Positions 1-9,766 of a stretch of DNA of 21,918 nt are shown here, one piece after another. How positions within the stretch are numbered: position 1 is the first letter of the stretch; the number at the start of each line of letters is the position of its first letter. The DNA lies in NCBI GenBank assembly GCA_014885115.2, contig WKLE02005695.1, positions 1-21,918 on the forward strand, read 5' to 3'. Below the pieces are notes generated by a model that worked only from the letters and a program-made list of their open reading frames with translations, did not search any database and was not told the DNA's origin. This DNA is from Asterionellopsis glacialis. Lineage: Eukaryota > Bacillariophyta > Plagiogrammaphyceae > Rhaphoneidales > Asterionellopsidaceae. Made by a program: the position numbers and the translations under genes.

Positions 1-98
1 TATGCCGGTGGAGGACAGAATTTAAGTGACGCACCAACTTTTTTGATTGACTGACGGACAGACTTTATCGCAGTGTGGCTAGAACTTCCTCTCTGATG

Positions 99-156
99 TA
101 AACATTTATATATAATTTAAATTTCCTGAATTTGATAATGTCAATCCTGCATTGTT
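99..156 (+). repeat. 58-bp dispersed repeat, copy A
   Basis: An ungapped alignment with 11281-11338 gives 46 matches in 58 bases (about 79 percent). Both copies share a core AAATTTCC and the end GCATTGTT. Similarity stops on both sides. It is probably an old repeat fragment of unknown family. Base composition is AT-rich, so part of the identity is expected, but the equal length without gaps argues for common origin. Confidence 0.55.
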
Positions 157-617
157 CCCACCCCAGATGTCAGAGGAACCTATACTATGGTCCATCAAGT
201 TCATAGTCAATTCTAGACATAACATTGGGTGCTACTATGATAATAACATGGGTACAAGAGAATTATAAAAGACATCCACAACTTTCTTGAAAACATTAAT
301 GAAGCTTATTCCAATTTCATTCATGGTCATATCATAAATAATGAGACTCCTCCTCTCCACCAACTAGAATGGACCAACTATCTAAATTTTGGTTAGATGA
401 CAACATTGGATACAAACAGATTAATATCCATCCTGAAGATAATACATCACTTTCTGCAGTGGTGTTACCAACTACAATATCTCAAGACTATTGGTTGTCA
501 CCCTGCATTCATGGGTTGACCAAAATTTTCTCCTGTACAGAGAGAGTGTTAGGAACATGACACTTTTGTGATCCAGAGGATGATTGGCATATAGACTTCA
601 TTATTTTGTCAACCTAC
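152..617 (+). pseudogene. decayed protein-coding remnant, left half, cut by the LINE
   Basis: No open frame is long, but protein-like stretches follow each other in three frames. Frame 2 from 152 reads LFPPQMSEEPILWSIKF and onward. Frame 1 from about 262 reads IIKDIHNFLENINEAYSNF and onward to TNYLNFG. Frame 3 from 369 reads MDQLSKFWLDDNIGYKQI and onward, and after a stop continues with DPEDDWHIDF up to the LINE insertion site. This is what an old coding sequence with small indels looks like. I recognise no family. When the LINE is removed, this segment joins the remnant that begins at 8682, so the two may be halves of one older element or gene. The frame changes are inferred from amino-acid plausibility only, so confidence is low. 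Confidence 0.3.
602..617 (+). repeat. target-site duplication, left copy
   Basis: TATTTTGTCAACCTAC is repeated perfectly at 8666-8681, directly outside the two ends of the LINE coding unit. Sixteen bases is a usual length for duplications made by target-primed reverse transcription. Flanking bases differ on the inner side, which fixes the element at 618-8665. Confidence 0.85.
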
Positions 618-754
618 TCTTTCACCGACCAAGGAAAGAGGACCCAGTACACACCTCAAACTACTACACGTATACGTCAGTATACGATTATGTAATCTAG
701 ACAATTATGCTTGTTTGCAGAGGGATCGGAGGTCAAGGACGTTGATCAACTCTA
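618..754 (+). promoter_or_regulatory. LINE 5' untranslated leader, presumed internal promoter
   Basis: This is the 137-bp non-coding leader between the target duplication and the ORF1 start. Autonomous LINEs usually carry their promoter here. The only visible structure is two copies of GTATACG near 668-690, separated by a few bases. Promoter function is inferred from position alone. Confidence 0.35.
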
Positions 755-2742
755 ATGGCGACATCAGAGCAATGGCATGTTGAAGGAGATCCGCATGAAT
801 TCAAAACAACGGGGAAGTCGCAAACCGGACAGCCAACAACTCATCAAGAATCTAACGAATGGTCCTTAATCGGCAAAAACAACAAGATTATCCAAAACTT
901 TGGTACGGAGAAATCAACTTGCTACAAACTCCGGCTTCAGATTCATATGCATCTCCCGGCATACGAAAATCAAACTAACTTTGTTAATGTTCCACACCAT
1001 CAATAAATCTTCTGTACTGAACTTTTTAAACTCGACTCATCCCTGAATATCCTCAAATGGGAGGAAGAAGAAACTAAATCGATTTCAAAAACAAACCCGA
1101 TTACGACACTCAATCAACTACCGACTGACAAAAAGTCAATCTTGGACTGGATTGCAGGAACCACCGCATCAACCAATAGAAACAACAAACAAACACTCAA
1201 GTTCTTTATGTACATTGAGACATCGATTGTATACTCTGAGTTATGTAAGACGATCAAACCTTGGCTTGATGCTCATCACCATCGATTGTTTGCCACGAAA
1301 CTATCCATGACCAATAATTGACTCTTAGCGTGGGTGAAAGACAGTCATCCAGACTGGACTAGATTAGATGACCTTCAAGACAAATTACAGGAACTGATTG
1401 TACGAAACTCTGACAAATATGTAAGGTGCGAACTAGACCTCAGACCTCGCAGAACACGCATTGGAAAAGGCCCTAACGCCTTATTCATTTGGGCCATTGG
1501 CATCACGTGCAGCCTAAGCAATGTTCAAGGATACACGCAGGCTATTTTGAAAGGTCTATCTCATCCCGAACAAGTTCCAGATAGTTTAAAACACGTTCAG
1601 ATCATTCCATTCAACCCGATCCCAGGCATTATTTCAAACAATGACCTCATTAAACTTGCTCGTGACCACAACAATCTCATGTCCCAGCTCCGTAAAAAAA
1701 ATCAATTATTGGTTTTGCTGACATTACCATCCCTCAGCCAATTAAAGACATGGAAGAATACGCCGAGACGAGAGCAACATACACGTTGCAGGAATTTCTC
1801 CTGGCACAATCAACCTCAAGCTCCCAGAAACTATTTCATTTGGTGGAAAGCCTAGGCAAAAACGGATACCTAGTTATTTACAAAGAACATTTACAAACCT
1901 CAATTGAGGAATTTTTCCACAATCTACGTAAAACAATAGATTCTACTTTTCAACACGACTTCGTTGACAACTACTTTCAGGCAATACAAAATTACTTAGA
2001 GGAGATTGACCTCACAGATGATAGCTCGGCTATTTCAACGTTCAGTGCAGCAGAATCATATTATCAGAGCATTAAGTTGCATGGTGTATCCTTTACTCCC
2101 GACACAAAAGCTACCAACTCCACAGCATCAAGCACCCAATTGGGATCATATACTCCACGCAAACGTGTACAGTCCATCTCCTTAGGCTATGGAGATGATG
2201 TCCCATCTCTTGGTTCCTCCTCAGCTCCCGTACGGAATGCATGGGAGAAACCCCTAGTCAGAACAACATCTCCATCCATGGCACCAGTTGATTATGGTGA
2301 GTCCATTGTCACCTTAAAATCTGAAGTTCAAGGTTGGTTTGACAACTTAAAACAGGAATCAAAGACTGAATGGGAACAGAGTCTCCAAAAGTTTAACACT
2401 CTCAATGACAAACTATCCAAAGTTATGGAGAGCAATGCAAAACTTCAACAAACTCTAGAGGTCATACAGGAAAATCACAAACAAGCTCTTGAGGATCAAA
2501 GATCCCTATTTGAAGAATTATTTAAGAGCAACTTAAAAGAATTTGTAAATCAAACTGTCACTCAACAATTCCAACTCCAACAAACAATGACTCCGAATTC
2601 TCCGATTCGAAAACAGCAGCGGACAAATCCAATCCACGAGAACACCAGCAGTCCTGCCAATTCCATTTGTGAAACTGACAAGAACTCTTCTCCAGAAATG
2701 CCACCTAGGAGTCCCCGACCTGTGACGGGGACGCCACTCTAG
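755..2742 (+). pseudogene. LINE ORF1 (gag-like, coiled-coil), broken
   Basis: ORF1 of non-LTR elements encodes an RNA-binding chaperone that packages the transcript. The start ATG at 755 has the favourable context AATGGCG. Frame 2 runs from 755 with stops at 1004 (TAA) and 1319 (TGA). At an A8 run (1694-1701) the coding sense moves to frame 1 and continues to the TAG at 2740-2742, about 660 codons in all. The first half contains KLRLQIHMHLP and a block around NALFIWAIGITCSLSNVQG, which resemble gag-like proteins I remember from diatom transposons (memory, not checked). The C-terminal part, about 2330-2590, is rich in Leu, Gln and Lys with heptad-like spacing (NTLNDKLSKVMESNAKLQQT), so a coiled coil and trimerisation are likely. 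The tail is Pro/Ser-rich. No CCHC zinc knuckle is visible. Confidence 0.75.
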
Positions 2743-2876
2743 TCCCCAACAAGGCAAAAACCCGTCATCACAACACAATCACACAACAAACCAATCATAC
2801 CACATTCATCCACAATTTAAACAAGCACACTGGCACAACATACTCACATCCCCATAAAGAACATAACTCTTCAGCT

Positions 2877-3690
2877 ATGCGTCTTTTCTTCATAAACACA
2901 AATGGGATATTTACTACCCCCACAAAACTATCAGACATATTTATCACTGCTAAGGCTCTAGAAGCAGGGGTGATCGGTCTAGCCGAAATGAATGTGAACT
3001 GGAACAAGGAATATCTCAAAAACAAATTTACTCAAAATCTAAAAACCACCTGTAAACAGTCTGAAAACTTCTCTAACTGGACAACCTACAAGACCCAATA
3101 CTCTACATCACAAATAAAAACAGAATCAGATATCCAAAGAGGAGGAACGACAACTACTGTAGTAGGAAAATGGGTGGGTCGAATCATAGACTCTGGCAAT
3201 GACACTCGTTTAGGAAGATGGACCTGGCAGACCCTGCGAGGTGACACAAATCTAACAATTATTACTGTCTACAGAGTCTGCCAAGAAAAAGGAAATAGTG
3301 GCAAATTAACTGCACATGTGCAATAATTGGCACTACTACTAGATACAACACCCACTCCAGATCCGCAACATCAAGTCCTTGAAGATCTAAAAGTGTTTGT
3401 CACCACACAACGCCATAAAGGAGAAGCAGTCATCATTATGATGGATGCAAACGAAGAATGTCTGTCCCCAAATTCGAAACTCCATTGAATCATGGATAGT
3501 CTCCAAATGACAAATTTACATCATTTGCTACATGGAGATGGCTGTCCCCAGACGTATACTAGAGGCTCAGAACAAATTGACCATATCTATGGATGCCCAG
3601 AGTCACCAACAACACCACAAATGCAGGCATCCTTCCCTTCAAGTTTGGCATCGACACTGATCATCGAGGACTATATGTCAATATAGAAGT
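2877..3690 (+). other. ORF2 domain: apurinic-like endonuclease
   Basis: Motifs of the exo-endo-phosphatase fold appear in order. They are FFINTNGI near the start, GLAEMNVNW (the metal-binding Glu), LGRWTWQTLRG and ITVYRVCQ strands, MMDANEE (the D-x-N pair), TYTRGSEQIDHIYG, and after the frameshift FGIDTDHRGLY (the terminal Asp-His). All expected catalytic motifs are still present, although two stops and one frameshift interrupt them. Confidence 0.8.
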
Positions 3691-4582
3691 AAACAACATA
3701 TTTTGAAGCGCAACGACTGAATTAAAAAATATCTCACCAAGAAAACTATCTTCCCAGAATAAGAAACATGCTGAGGCTTTCAGAGATAAAGTAAGAAAGG
3801 GGTGCGCTAACCAGCACATATACCAAAACTTACAACAATTGACAAAGGTACCTACTCAACGATGGACCTCCAGCCATCAGGAACTACTGGAAAATATTGA
3901 CAAAACGTTTACAGAGATTGTACTCGCAGCTGAAAACAAAGTGTGTCACAAACCTTATGGATATCCCATTTCAGAAAAGCTGATAAAAGCATGTCAACAC
4001 CTCAGATACCGGAGGACAAGGTTATCAAATACTCTTCTCTCAACCGTCAATTTGCAAACAACTATCCAACATCTTGAAGAGGAACTCAACATATCCCAAA
4101 GTACACGTAACTCAGTAATGAATGTTCAACAAATCAAGTCATCGATGTCTAGTGCTAAGACAAAACTAACCTCGGTACAGAAAGAAGCATTGCAACATCG
4201 AGAGGAGTGGCTTCGTGAAAAAGCGCTCAATGCTGCTCAGGACAACAATATCAGTGTAGCTCAGGCTGTTACAAATATAGCAGCAACCAAATCCAGCAAA
4301 CGTGTCTATAGAAATATAGCCAGAGATTTATCAAATAAGCAAAGAAGCTTCGTATATTTTATTGAAGTGCCAGCAGATAACAAACCTCCTAAACAAAGTG
4401 AACTCTGGAAAGAAATAAGAGAGGCAGATTCCATACACTCTCATCTCCTACGTCATTCCAAAGAACACTATAGGCTTGCACAGAACACTCCATTTGGCAA
4501 AACCGAACGAGGATTCCACCTAGGTTTCACAGGCACTGGACATGTGGCCCATGACATCCTCAAATGACAGTATAATTATAAA

Positions 4583-5800
4583 TTGGAGGATCTTCATGAT
4601 GAAGCCAAACGATTCATTCAGAATCTTCAACAAAGAGATTGCCCCCAAATGAGCACGACAATTACTGAATCAGAGGTATACAGCCTATACACCAAATGGA
4701 ATGAATACACATCCACGTCTCCCTCTCACTTTCATTTAGGACTGTATAAAGCATTAATACCAAGCTCCCACATGCTGTCCATTTTTACAATGTTAATGAA
4801 CCTTCCATTAAAACACGGGATACCATTACGAAGATGGGAAAAATCCACTATGTGCATGATTGAAAACTACATAGGGTCTCCAAAATTGCACCGACTTTGG
4901 TTAATTCACCTCTTTGAGGCTGATATGAATGGTATAGCTAAGATAATATGGGCACGGAGATTCATATACCACTGTCAAGACAATAACCTACTTCATCAGA
5001 GCCAACACAGCGGACTTCCAGGCTTTGAAACCCAACACGTCCTACTTAAATTTCGAATGACCATTGATTCAGCAATTACAATGCGGCATAATCTGGCCAT
5101 CAATAATAACGACGCGGAAGCATGCTATGACAGGATTATACCTGCAGTCAATGGAGTGTCACATCTTTCCAAAGGCATGCCGATCAATGCTATTAAACTC
5201 CAAAACACAATACTATTAAACATGAAGTATTCTGTCTGAACTGCACATGGCACATCTGAAAATTCATGGACAAACTCAGAAGCAGATCCAAAATTTGGCC
5301 TAGGACAGGGAGGCGGTTGGTCGCCACCAGGATGGGCGAGTTTAAGTACTGACATGATTACAACGCACAAACAAATAGCACAACAAGGCATGACCATTCA
5401 ATCACTTACTGGATCTGAAGACTCCACATCGAGAACCATTGATGCCTATGTCGACAATGCCAATAATCATGTTAATGATGGCAATGCCCAGGAAGGTCTC
5501 CTCTACACTACTCTTCTTGAACAATTAGAACACTCAACTCAACAATGGGAATGCATTCTCCACACCACAGGAGGCAACTTAAATCTCAAAAAATGTTTCT
5601 GCTCTATTCTTACATGGGCATAGGAAGGCAAAATTCCAACTCCCAGATCAATTCTTGACACACCGGGGGATATCGCAATTATAAACAGCTCCACCGGCAT
5701 AAAATCCACCATAACAAGACTGAATCCAGAACAAGTATTCAAACTTCTTGGAGTATGGGTCCAACTCACTGGCAAAATGTCTACGCATTTCACAGTTCTT
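4583..5800 (+). other. ORF2 domain: reverse transcriptase, catalytic box mutated
   Basis: Motif A is NNDAEACYDRI, with the catalytic Asp codon at 5111-5113. Motif B is GQGGGWSPPGW (Gly-Gln-Gly at 5303-5311). Motif C reads YVDN at 5447-5458 where active enzymes have two Asp (YVDD). Downstream, TTGGNLNLKKC (about 5565-5600) and FKLLGVWV (about 5740-5760) match the primer-grip region of LINE-type polymerases. Stops at 5237 and 5621 fall inside the domain. Confidence 0.82.
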
Positions 5801-7004
5801 CAGGACAAAGTTCGAGAACTGACATGCTCAATATGCTCTTCCAACCTTACCCACAATGAAGCGATGATTGCGTATAAACGAGTCACTTTCAAACAGCTTG
5901 AGTACAGTCTTCCTATGACAATATACTCCAAACAAGAAATCGACAAACTACAACAACCATTTACAAGAGCATTTCTAGCAAATAGTGGTTATCACAGTAG
6001 GTTTTCGAGAGTCTTAGTTTATGCACCAGAGAGATTTGGATGCATTGGATTCGACAATATGTACCAGGTACAAGGCATATTACAATTGAAATATCTAATA
6101 GCACACATTAGACAACATGATGACTTGGGAAAATCAATGATCTGTATGTTAGAACAATTACAACTGTTCTCCGGCGTCAGCACTCCAATCTTACATCAAC
6201 CATCGTCGTCGACATCACCTAGCCTAAAGTATCTCCCATAGGGGTGGATTTTAACAATTTGAGAATTTCTCAAAAACTTCCATGGATCAATTGAATTCCC
6301 CGAAGCATGGGTACCTTCACCTCAACGCGAATACGATTCAGTCCTTATGGACATTTTTATGTCCAAAATTAAGTCACCAACGGAACTACGACGGATCAAC
6401 GCATGTCGATTATATCTTCACGTATCTACAGTAGCTGATCTAACCGATCATGCAGGAAAGCTCATAGACAATCAAATTCTCACAGGGAACTGCTCACCGC
6501 GTACGTCTCATCTTCTATGGCCTTGCCAAATATACCCTCCTAGCAAATGCTGGATTGCATGGAAGAAAACTATAACGTCTCCTCTATTAATATCCCATGC
6601 CAAACCATACAAACTGGAACAACCATTGGGAAAATGGATCCGAAGTCCGGATCAGATATATCCTACTGTGGTCAACCCCCAGACAAGCAACCTTTATACT
6701 GAATCAGACATTCGAGGCACCTATTCCAAACTTAAACCATCAATCACACACCGCAGACAATATGCCAGAATCTCTGCAGAGCAGTCCATGCTTCCAGACT
6801 ACGTGATCTCTGTTCAATGTACCTACAGTCCCAAATATATATCTATTTCCAAGCCCCAATTCATTCCCACACCGATACAACAATTGAGCACCACCTTTCA
6901 ACAATTCAAAATGACACTACCGGAAGCATATCAAGATCTACTGAAACACATTACGACACAGTCTGAAAGTTCAATAGAGAACGAGAGACGAAGAGGAATT
7001 ACAC

Positions 7005-7500
7005 TTGTCATTGCCTCAGACGGATCCAAAAAGCACTCAGGAGTGACCTACTGATGGATATTGGAAAGCATATCAAAAAAATTACTAGCAGAAGGAATGG
7101 GGCCAGTCCATGGCAAAATCGTAACTCTCACTTCCCATCAAGCAGAACTGTATGGCATTACATTGGCATTACTTTATGTGCTACAAATATGCAAATTCTT
7201 CCACATCTGTAACATAGTAGTTCAGATAGTTGCATACTGCAACAATATGGAATGTGTCAACAAAATAAATACAGCACTTAGTCCCATGGTGCAAGGAAAG
7301 TCAAGATTCATTTCAGCAGATTATGATATCCAATATCTTCTACGTCATATCATTCAAACACAACAGATGGTCGTAAGTGCTGAATGGGTAAAGAGCCACC
7401 AAGATGCAGACAACCAATCTGAAAATCTACCATATCCATCACAACTGAATATCGTGGCTGACAAACTAGCGGAGTATGCATATGAAGCATGTGTGACATC
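7005..7500 (+). other. ORF2 domain: RNase H, third catalytic Asp lost
   Basis: The order of the four acidic sites of RNase H is visible: Asp in VIASDGS (codon 7019-7021), Glu in HQAELYG (7145-7147), then YCNN where family members have YCDN (Asn at 7241-7243), then Asp in NIVADKLAE (7460-7462). The basic strand AEWVKSHQDAD lies before the last site. A stop at 7052 breaks the domain. Having an RNase H places the element near the I-like LINEs and away from RTE, CR1 and L1 types. Confidence 0.82.
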
Positions 7501-8479
7501 TCAAGAAAAATACCCACCATTTCCAACTACAACTATTTTGCTGAAAATAGAAGACATCAGGGTTACAACAAAGCTTAAACATCAAATTAAAGATGCCCTT
7601 CATCTACAGGCCCTAATGAGATATAGGAGAGACAAATATGGATGGGCACAGTCAACCTGGGATACCATAGACTGGTACTCGTTCGAACTTGCAATAAAAC
7701 ATCAGAAGCCAGGATTCAAACGGTTTTTACACCGCTACACATGCGAGTGGTTACCGGTTGGTGCAAGGACGAAGTTCTACCACAACTATCACAATTCCAA
7801 ATGCATCAGCTGTCAATCCAAACATGACAAATCCTGTGTACACATCTTCCAGTGTCCGAATCCAAGAAGACAATCTCATCTTCTAAACCTAGTATCCACC
7901 CTCACAAGAGGACTAATGAAGAAACACACATACAGACATCTTGTCCGATGCTTCCAACAAAATCTCATTAACTGGATCAAAGGTGAACCACCAAGTGAGT
8001 TCCAACTTCCCATAAATCCGTCACATTATGACTATACTACACAACAAGCAGTGATAGATCAAAACAAGATAGGATGGAACCATGCATTCAAAGGATGGCT
8101 ATCTATAAAGTGGGCTATAGCTCAGGACAAATACTATGAGGAGCGGAGTAAAACAGACAAAAGAATCAACAGGCAATATCACAATAGAATCTCATGGAGT
8201 AAAACCATCATTCAAGGGCTACAAGACATTACATTCAGCACATGGAAGTTTAGGAATAGAGATATTTACAGCCACAACAAGCAAGAAGAAGAAAGTATAG
8301 GCCTGGACAGCATGAAATCAAAGGTACAAAGAGAATACAAAAGGAGGCATACATTCCCAGCAAAAATTCAGTGGAGATATTTTACACAATCAGTGCAAGA
8401 TAGAGTGAATGACTCTATCCATATGTTACAAGCATGGTATGCAAATCTGAAAACAGCACTCACAGCTATGGAAGAATGA

Positions 8480-8665
8480 CCATTTCTGGCAACTGGGATT
8501 GGATAACAATCCTAGGAAGCTGTCTTCATCTCTTCATACAAAGGAGATAGTTTACAACCAGTATGCGCCAATGTTACCCACCTAGGCATGACTTGGATGT
8601 CACCAGGCCAATTATTTTAGTAGCGTTAGGTAGTTTAATAACAGTTTAGAGTTTATTTGTTCACA
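8480..8665 (+). other. LINE 3' untranslated tail
   Basis: These 186 bp follow the ORF2 stop and end at the right target duplication. There is no poly(A) or simple (TAA)n tail. The final segment contains AGTTTA twice and GTTTA once more, which may be the remnant of the tail recognised by the element's own reverse transcriptase. That role is inference. Confidence 0.55.
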
Positions 8666-8681
8666 TATTTTGTCAACCTAC
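8666..8681 (+). repeat. target-site duplication, right copy
   Basis: Perfect copy of the 16 bases at 602-617. It joins the sequence from 8682 onward to the sequence left of 618 in the pre-insertion locus. Confidence 0.85.
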
Positions 8682-9480
8682 CAAATGTCATGGGTCCGTT
8701 TTCTTTTTTAATAATGCAGGAAATGAGTAGTGTGGAGAATTTCAGTGATGATGTCACAGACCAAGAGATTCACCTGCAAAAAAGTACATAATAAAAGCTT
8801 ACAAGTACTTTGGCAGCATCACTGGTGGTCCTTTCCCAGGTTCAGTGCACCTGGTGTTGATTTTTTGATCCTTTTCTACAACAAGGGAAACAAACCACTT
8901 GTATTTAATGAAGAGACCCAGGAAACAAATTTGGTCTTTGTTACAATGGATGAATGATGAAGAAAAGTTTGCAAGGGATGACTTAATTATAAAGTACAGC
9001 AAGGTGATGGAAGACATCCAATCCAACAACAGGGGTTTTGAAATTGGTGGTTTCCATTTGTTGTTGATATCATACATATTGCTTCCTTGTGTGGTGAACA
9101 TTCTTACAGCCACACCCTAGATTGCTTTGAACATGCATTCAATGGTCTAGGATAATGAAAGCATTTCACTGATACTGGGATTGAAGATGATAATGTCATT
9201 AGGGCAATGCAGAGAGTAGATGAGGAGTACAATATAAGAACAAGATTTAGGGATACTATGTTTGAGAACATTTGTTGTGACTCATCCCCTGATTGCTGTT
9301 CAAGAATCAAAGATATCTTGTTTAAAGTTCAGGATCTTTATGTACTGAGCAATGGTAAATTTCCTGTTGTTAAAAAGTATGGAACTCATGAATGCAAAGA
9401 AATGAGTGTTAAATAGAGAAGGAAGCATCAGATAGTTATTTGTGATTTGTGTAACTTAGTTGAAAAATTATGGAATGACA
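8682..9480 (+). pseudogene. decayed protein-coding remnant, right half
   Basis: Protein-like stretches occur on the + strand with several frame changes and stops. They include GVDFLILFYNKGNKPLVF and onward (frame 3, about 8856-8957), LIIKYSKVMEDIQSNNRGFE and GGFHLLLISYILLPC (frame 1, about 8985-9090), and then about 70 residues from 9207 (frame 3) containing RVDEEYNIRTRFRDTMFEN, SSPDCCSRIKDILFKVQDLY and FPVVKKYGTHECKEMSVK. After the stop at about 9414 the same frame continues with HQIVICDLCNLVEKLWNDIF. Clustered Cys (ICCDSSPDCC, ICDLC) are suggestive of metal binding. I do not recognise the family. With the LINE removed this follows the remnant ending at 617, so it may be the same broken gene or transposon. 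Confidence 0.4.
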
Positions 9481-9558
9481 TATTTTAAAGTCCCTATAAG
9501 AATTAAGATTTTGTCATTAGCTACTTATGGATGTACAAATTTGCTCACCCCTGGTCCC

Positions 9559-9766
9559 TATAAAATGACATTTTTAAAATCCTCTGTGAGACTTAACATG
9601 TCCTCAATAACAACTTGCAGATGTAAATTCTACTTCCCAAAGTTCCTTTGGCAATTTAACAATATAAAATGACATTTTTAAAATCCCCTGTGAGACTTAA
9701 CATGTCCTCAATAACCACTTGCAGATGTAAATTCTACTTCCCAAAGTTCCTTTGGCAATTTAACAA
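9559..9766. repeat. 104-bp tandem duplication, two units
   Basis: Unit 1 is 9559-9662 and unit 2 is 9663-9766. They differ at two bases only (CCTCTG/CCCCTG and AATAACAACT/AATAACCACT). A third, much more diverged partial copy may start at about 9474 (GACATATTTTAAAGTCCC). On the minus strand the units encode the C-terminal end of the pseudogene at 9700-10925, so the duplication seems to have copied that 3' end. Confidence 0.9.

Larger units (their letters stand above)
2877..8479 (+). pseudogene. LINE ORF2 polyprotein: endonuclease-RT-RNase H, broken
   Basis: ORF2 makes the enzyme that nicks target DNA and copies the element RNA into it. ATG 2877 opens frame 3 for the endonuclease, with stops at 3324 (TAA) and 3486 (TGA). 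Near 3595-3605 a frameshift moves the sense to frame 2. That single frame then runs to 8479, broken only by stops at 3704, 4565, 5237, 5621, 6239, 6260 and 7052. Order of parts: AP-type endonuclease (2877-3690), basic linker (3710-4560), reverse transcriptase (4580-5800), thumb/connection (5800-7000), RNase H (7005-7500), C-terminal domain with CISC...CVHIFQC (7802-7850) and a terminal helical block ending QAWYANLKTALTA. Total coding capacity is about 1870 codons, long for a LINE. With so many stops it cannot give a working enzyme. Confidence 0.85.
618..8665 (+). mobile_element. non-LTR retrotransposon (LINE, EN+RT+RNase H type), inactive
   Basis: The element is 8048 bp with a 137-bp 5' leader, ORF1 (755-2742), a 134-bp spacer, ORF2 (2877-8479) and a 186-bp 3' tail. 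A 16-bp duplication of target DNA flanks it, and no terminal repeats are present. Domain order in ORF2 (endonuclease, reverse transcriptase, RNase H, Cys/His motif) fits the I-like group of LINEs. The copy is defective: I count 11 in-frame stops, two frameshifts, and Asp-to-Asn changes at one RT and one RNase H catalytic position. It is nevertheless full length, without 5' truncation. The 3' end has no poly(A) tract; the last 40 bases contain three copies of GTTTA instead. The exact family cannot be named without a search. Confidence 0.9.

Noticed and set aside
755..8479. Reading TGA as a sense codon in the LINE, since seven of eleven stops are TGA
   Set aside because: TAA and TAG also interrupt the ORFs, catalytic residues are lost, and both host genes end in TGA.
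618..8665. LTR retrotransposon or retrovirus-like element
   Set aside because: No long terminal repeats, no protease and no integrase. An AP-type endonuclease precedes the RT, which is the LINE order.
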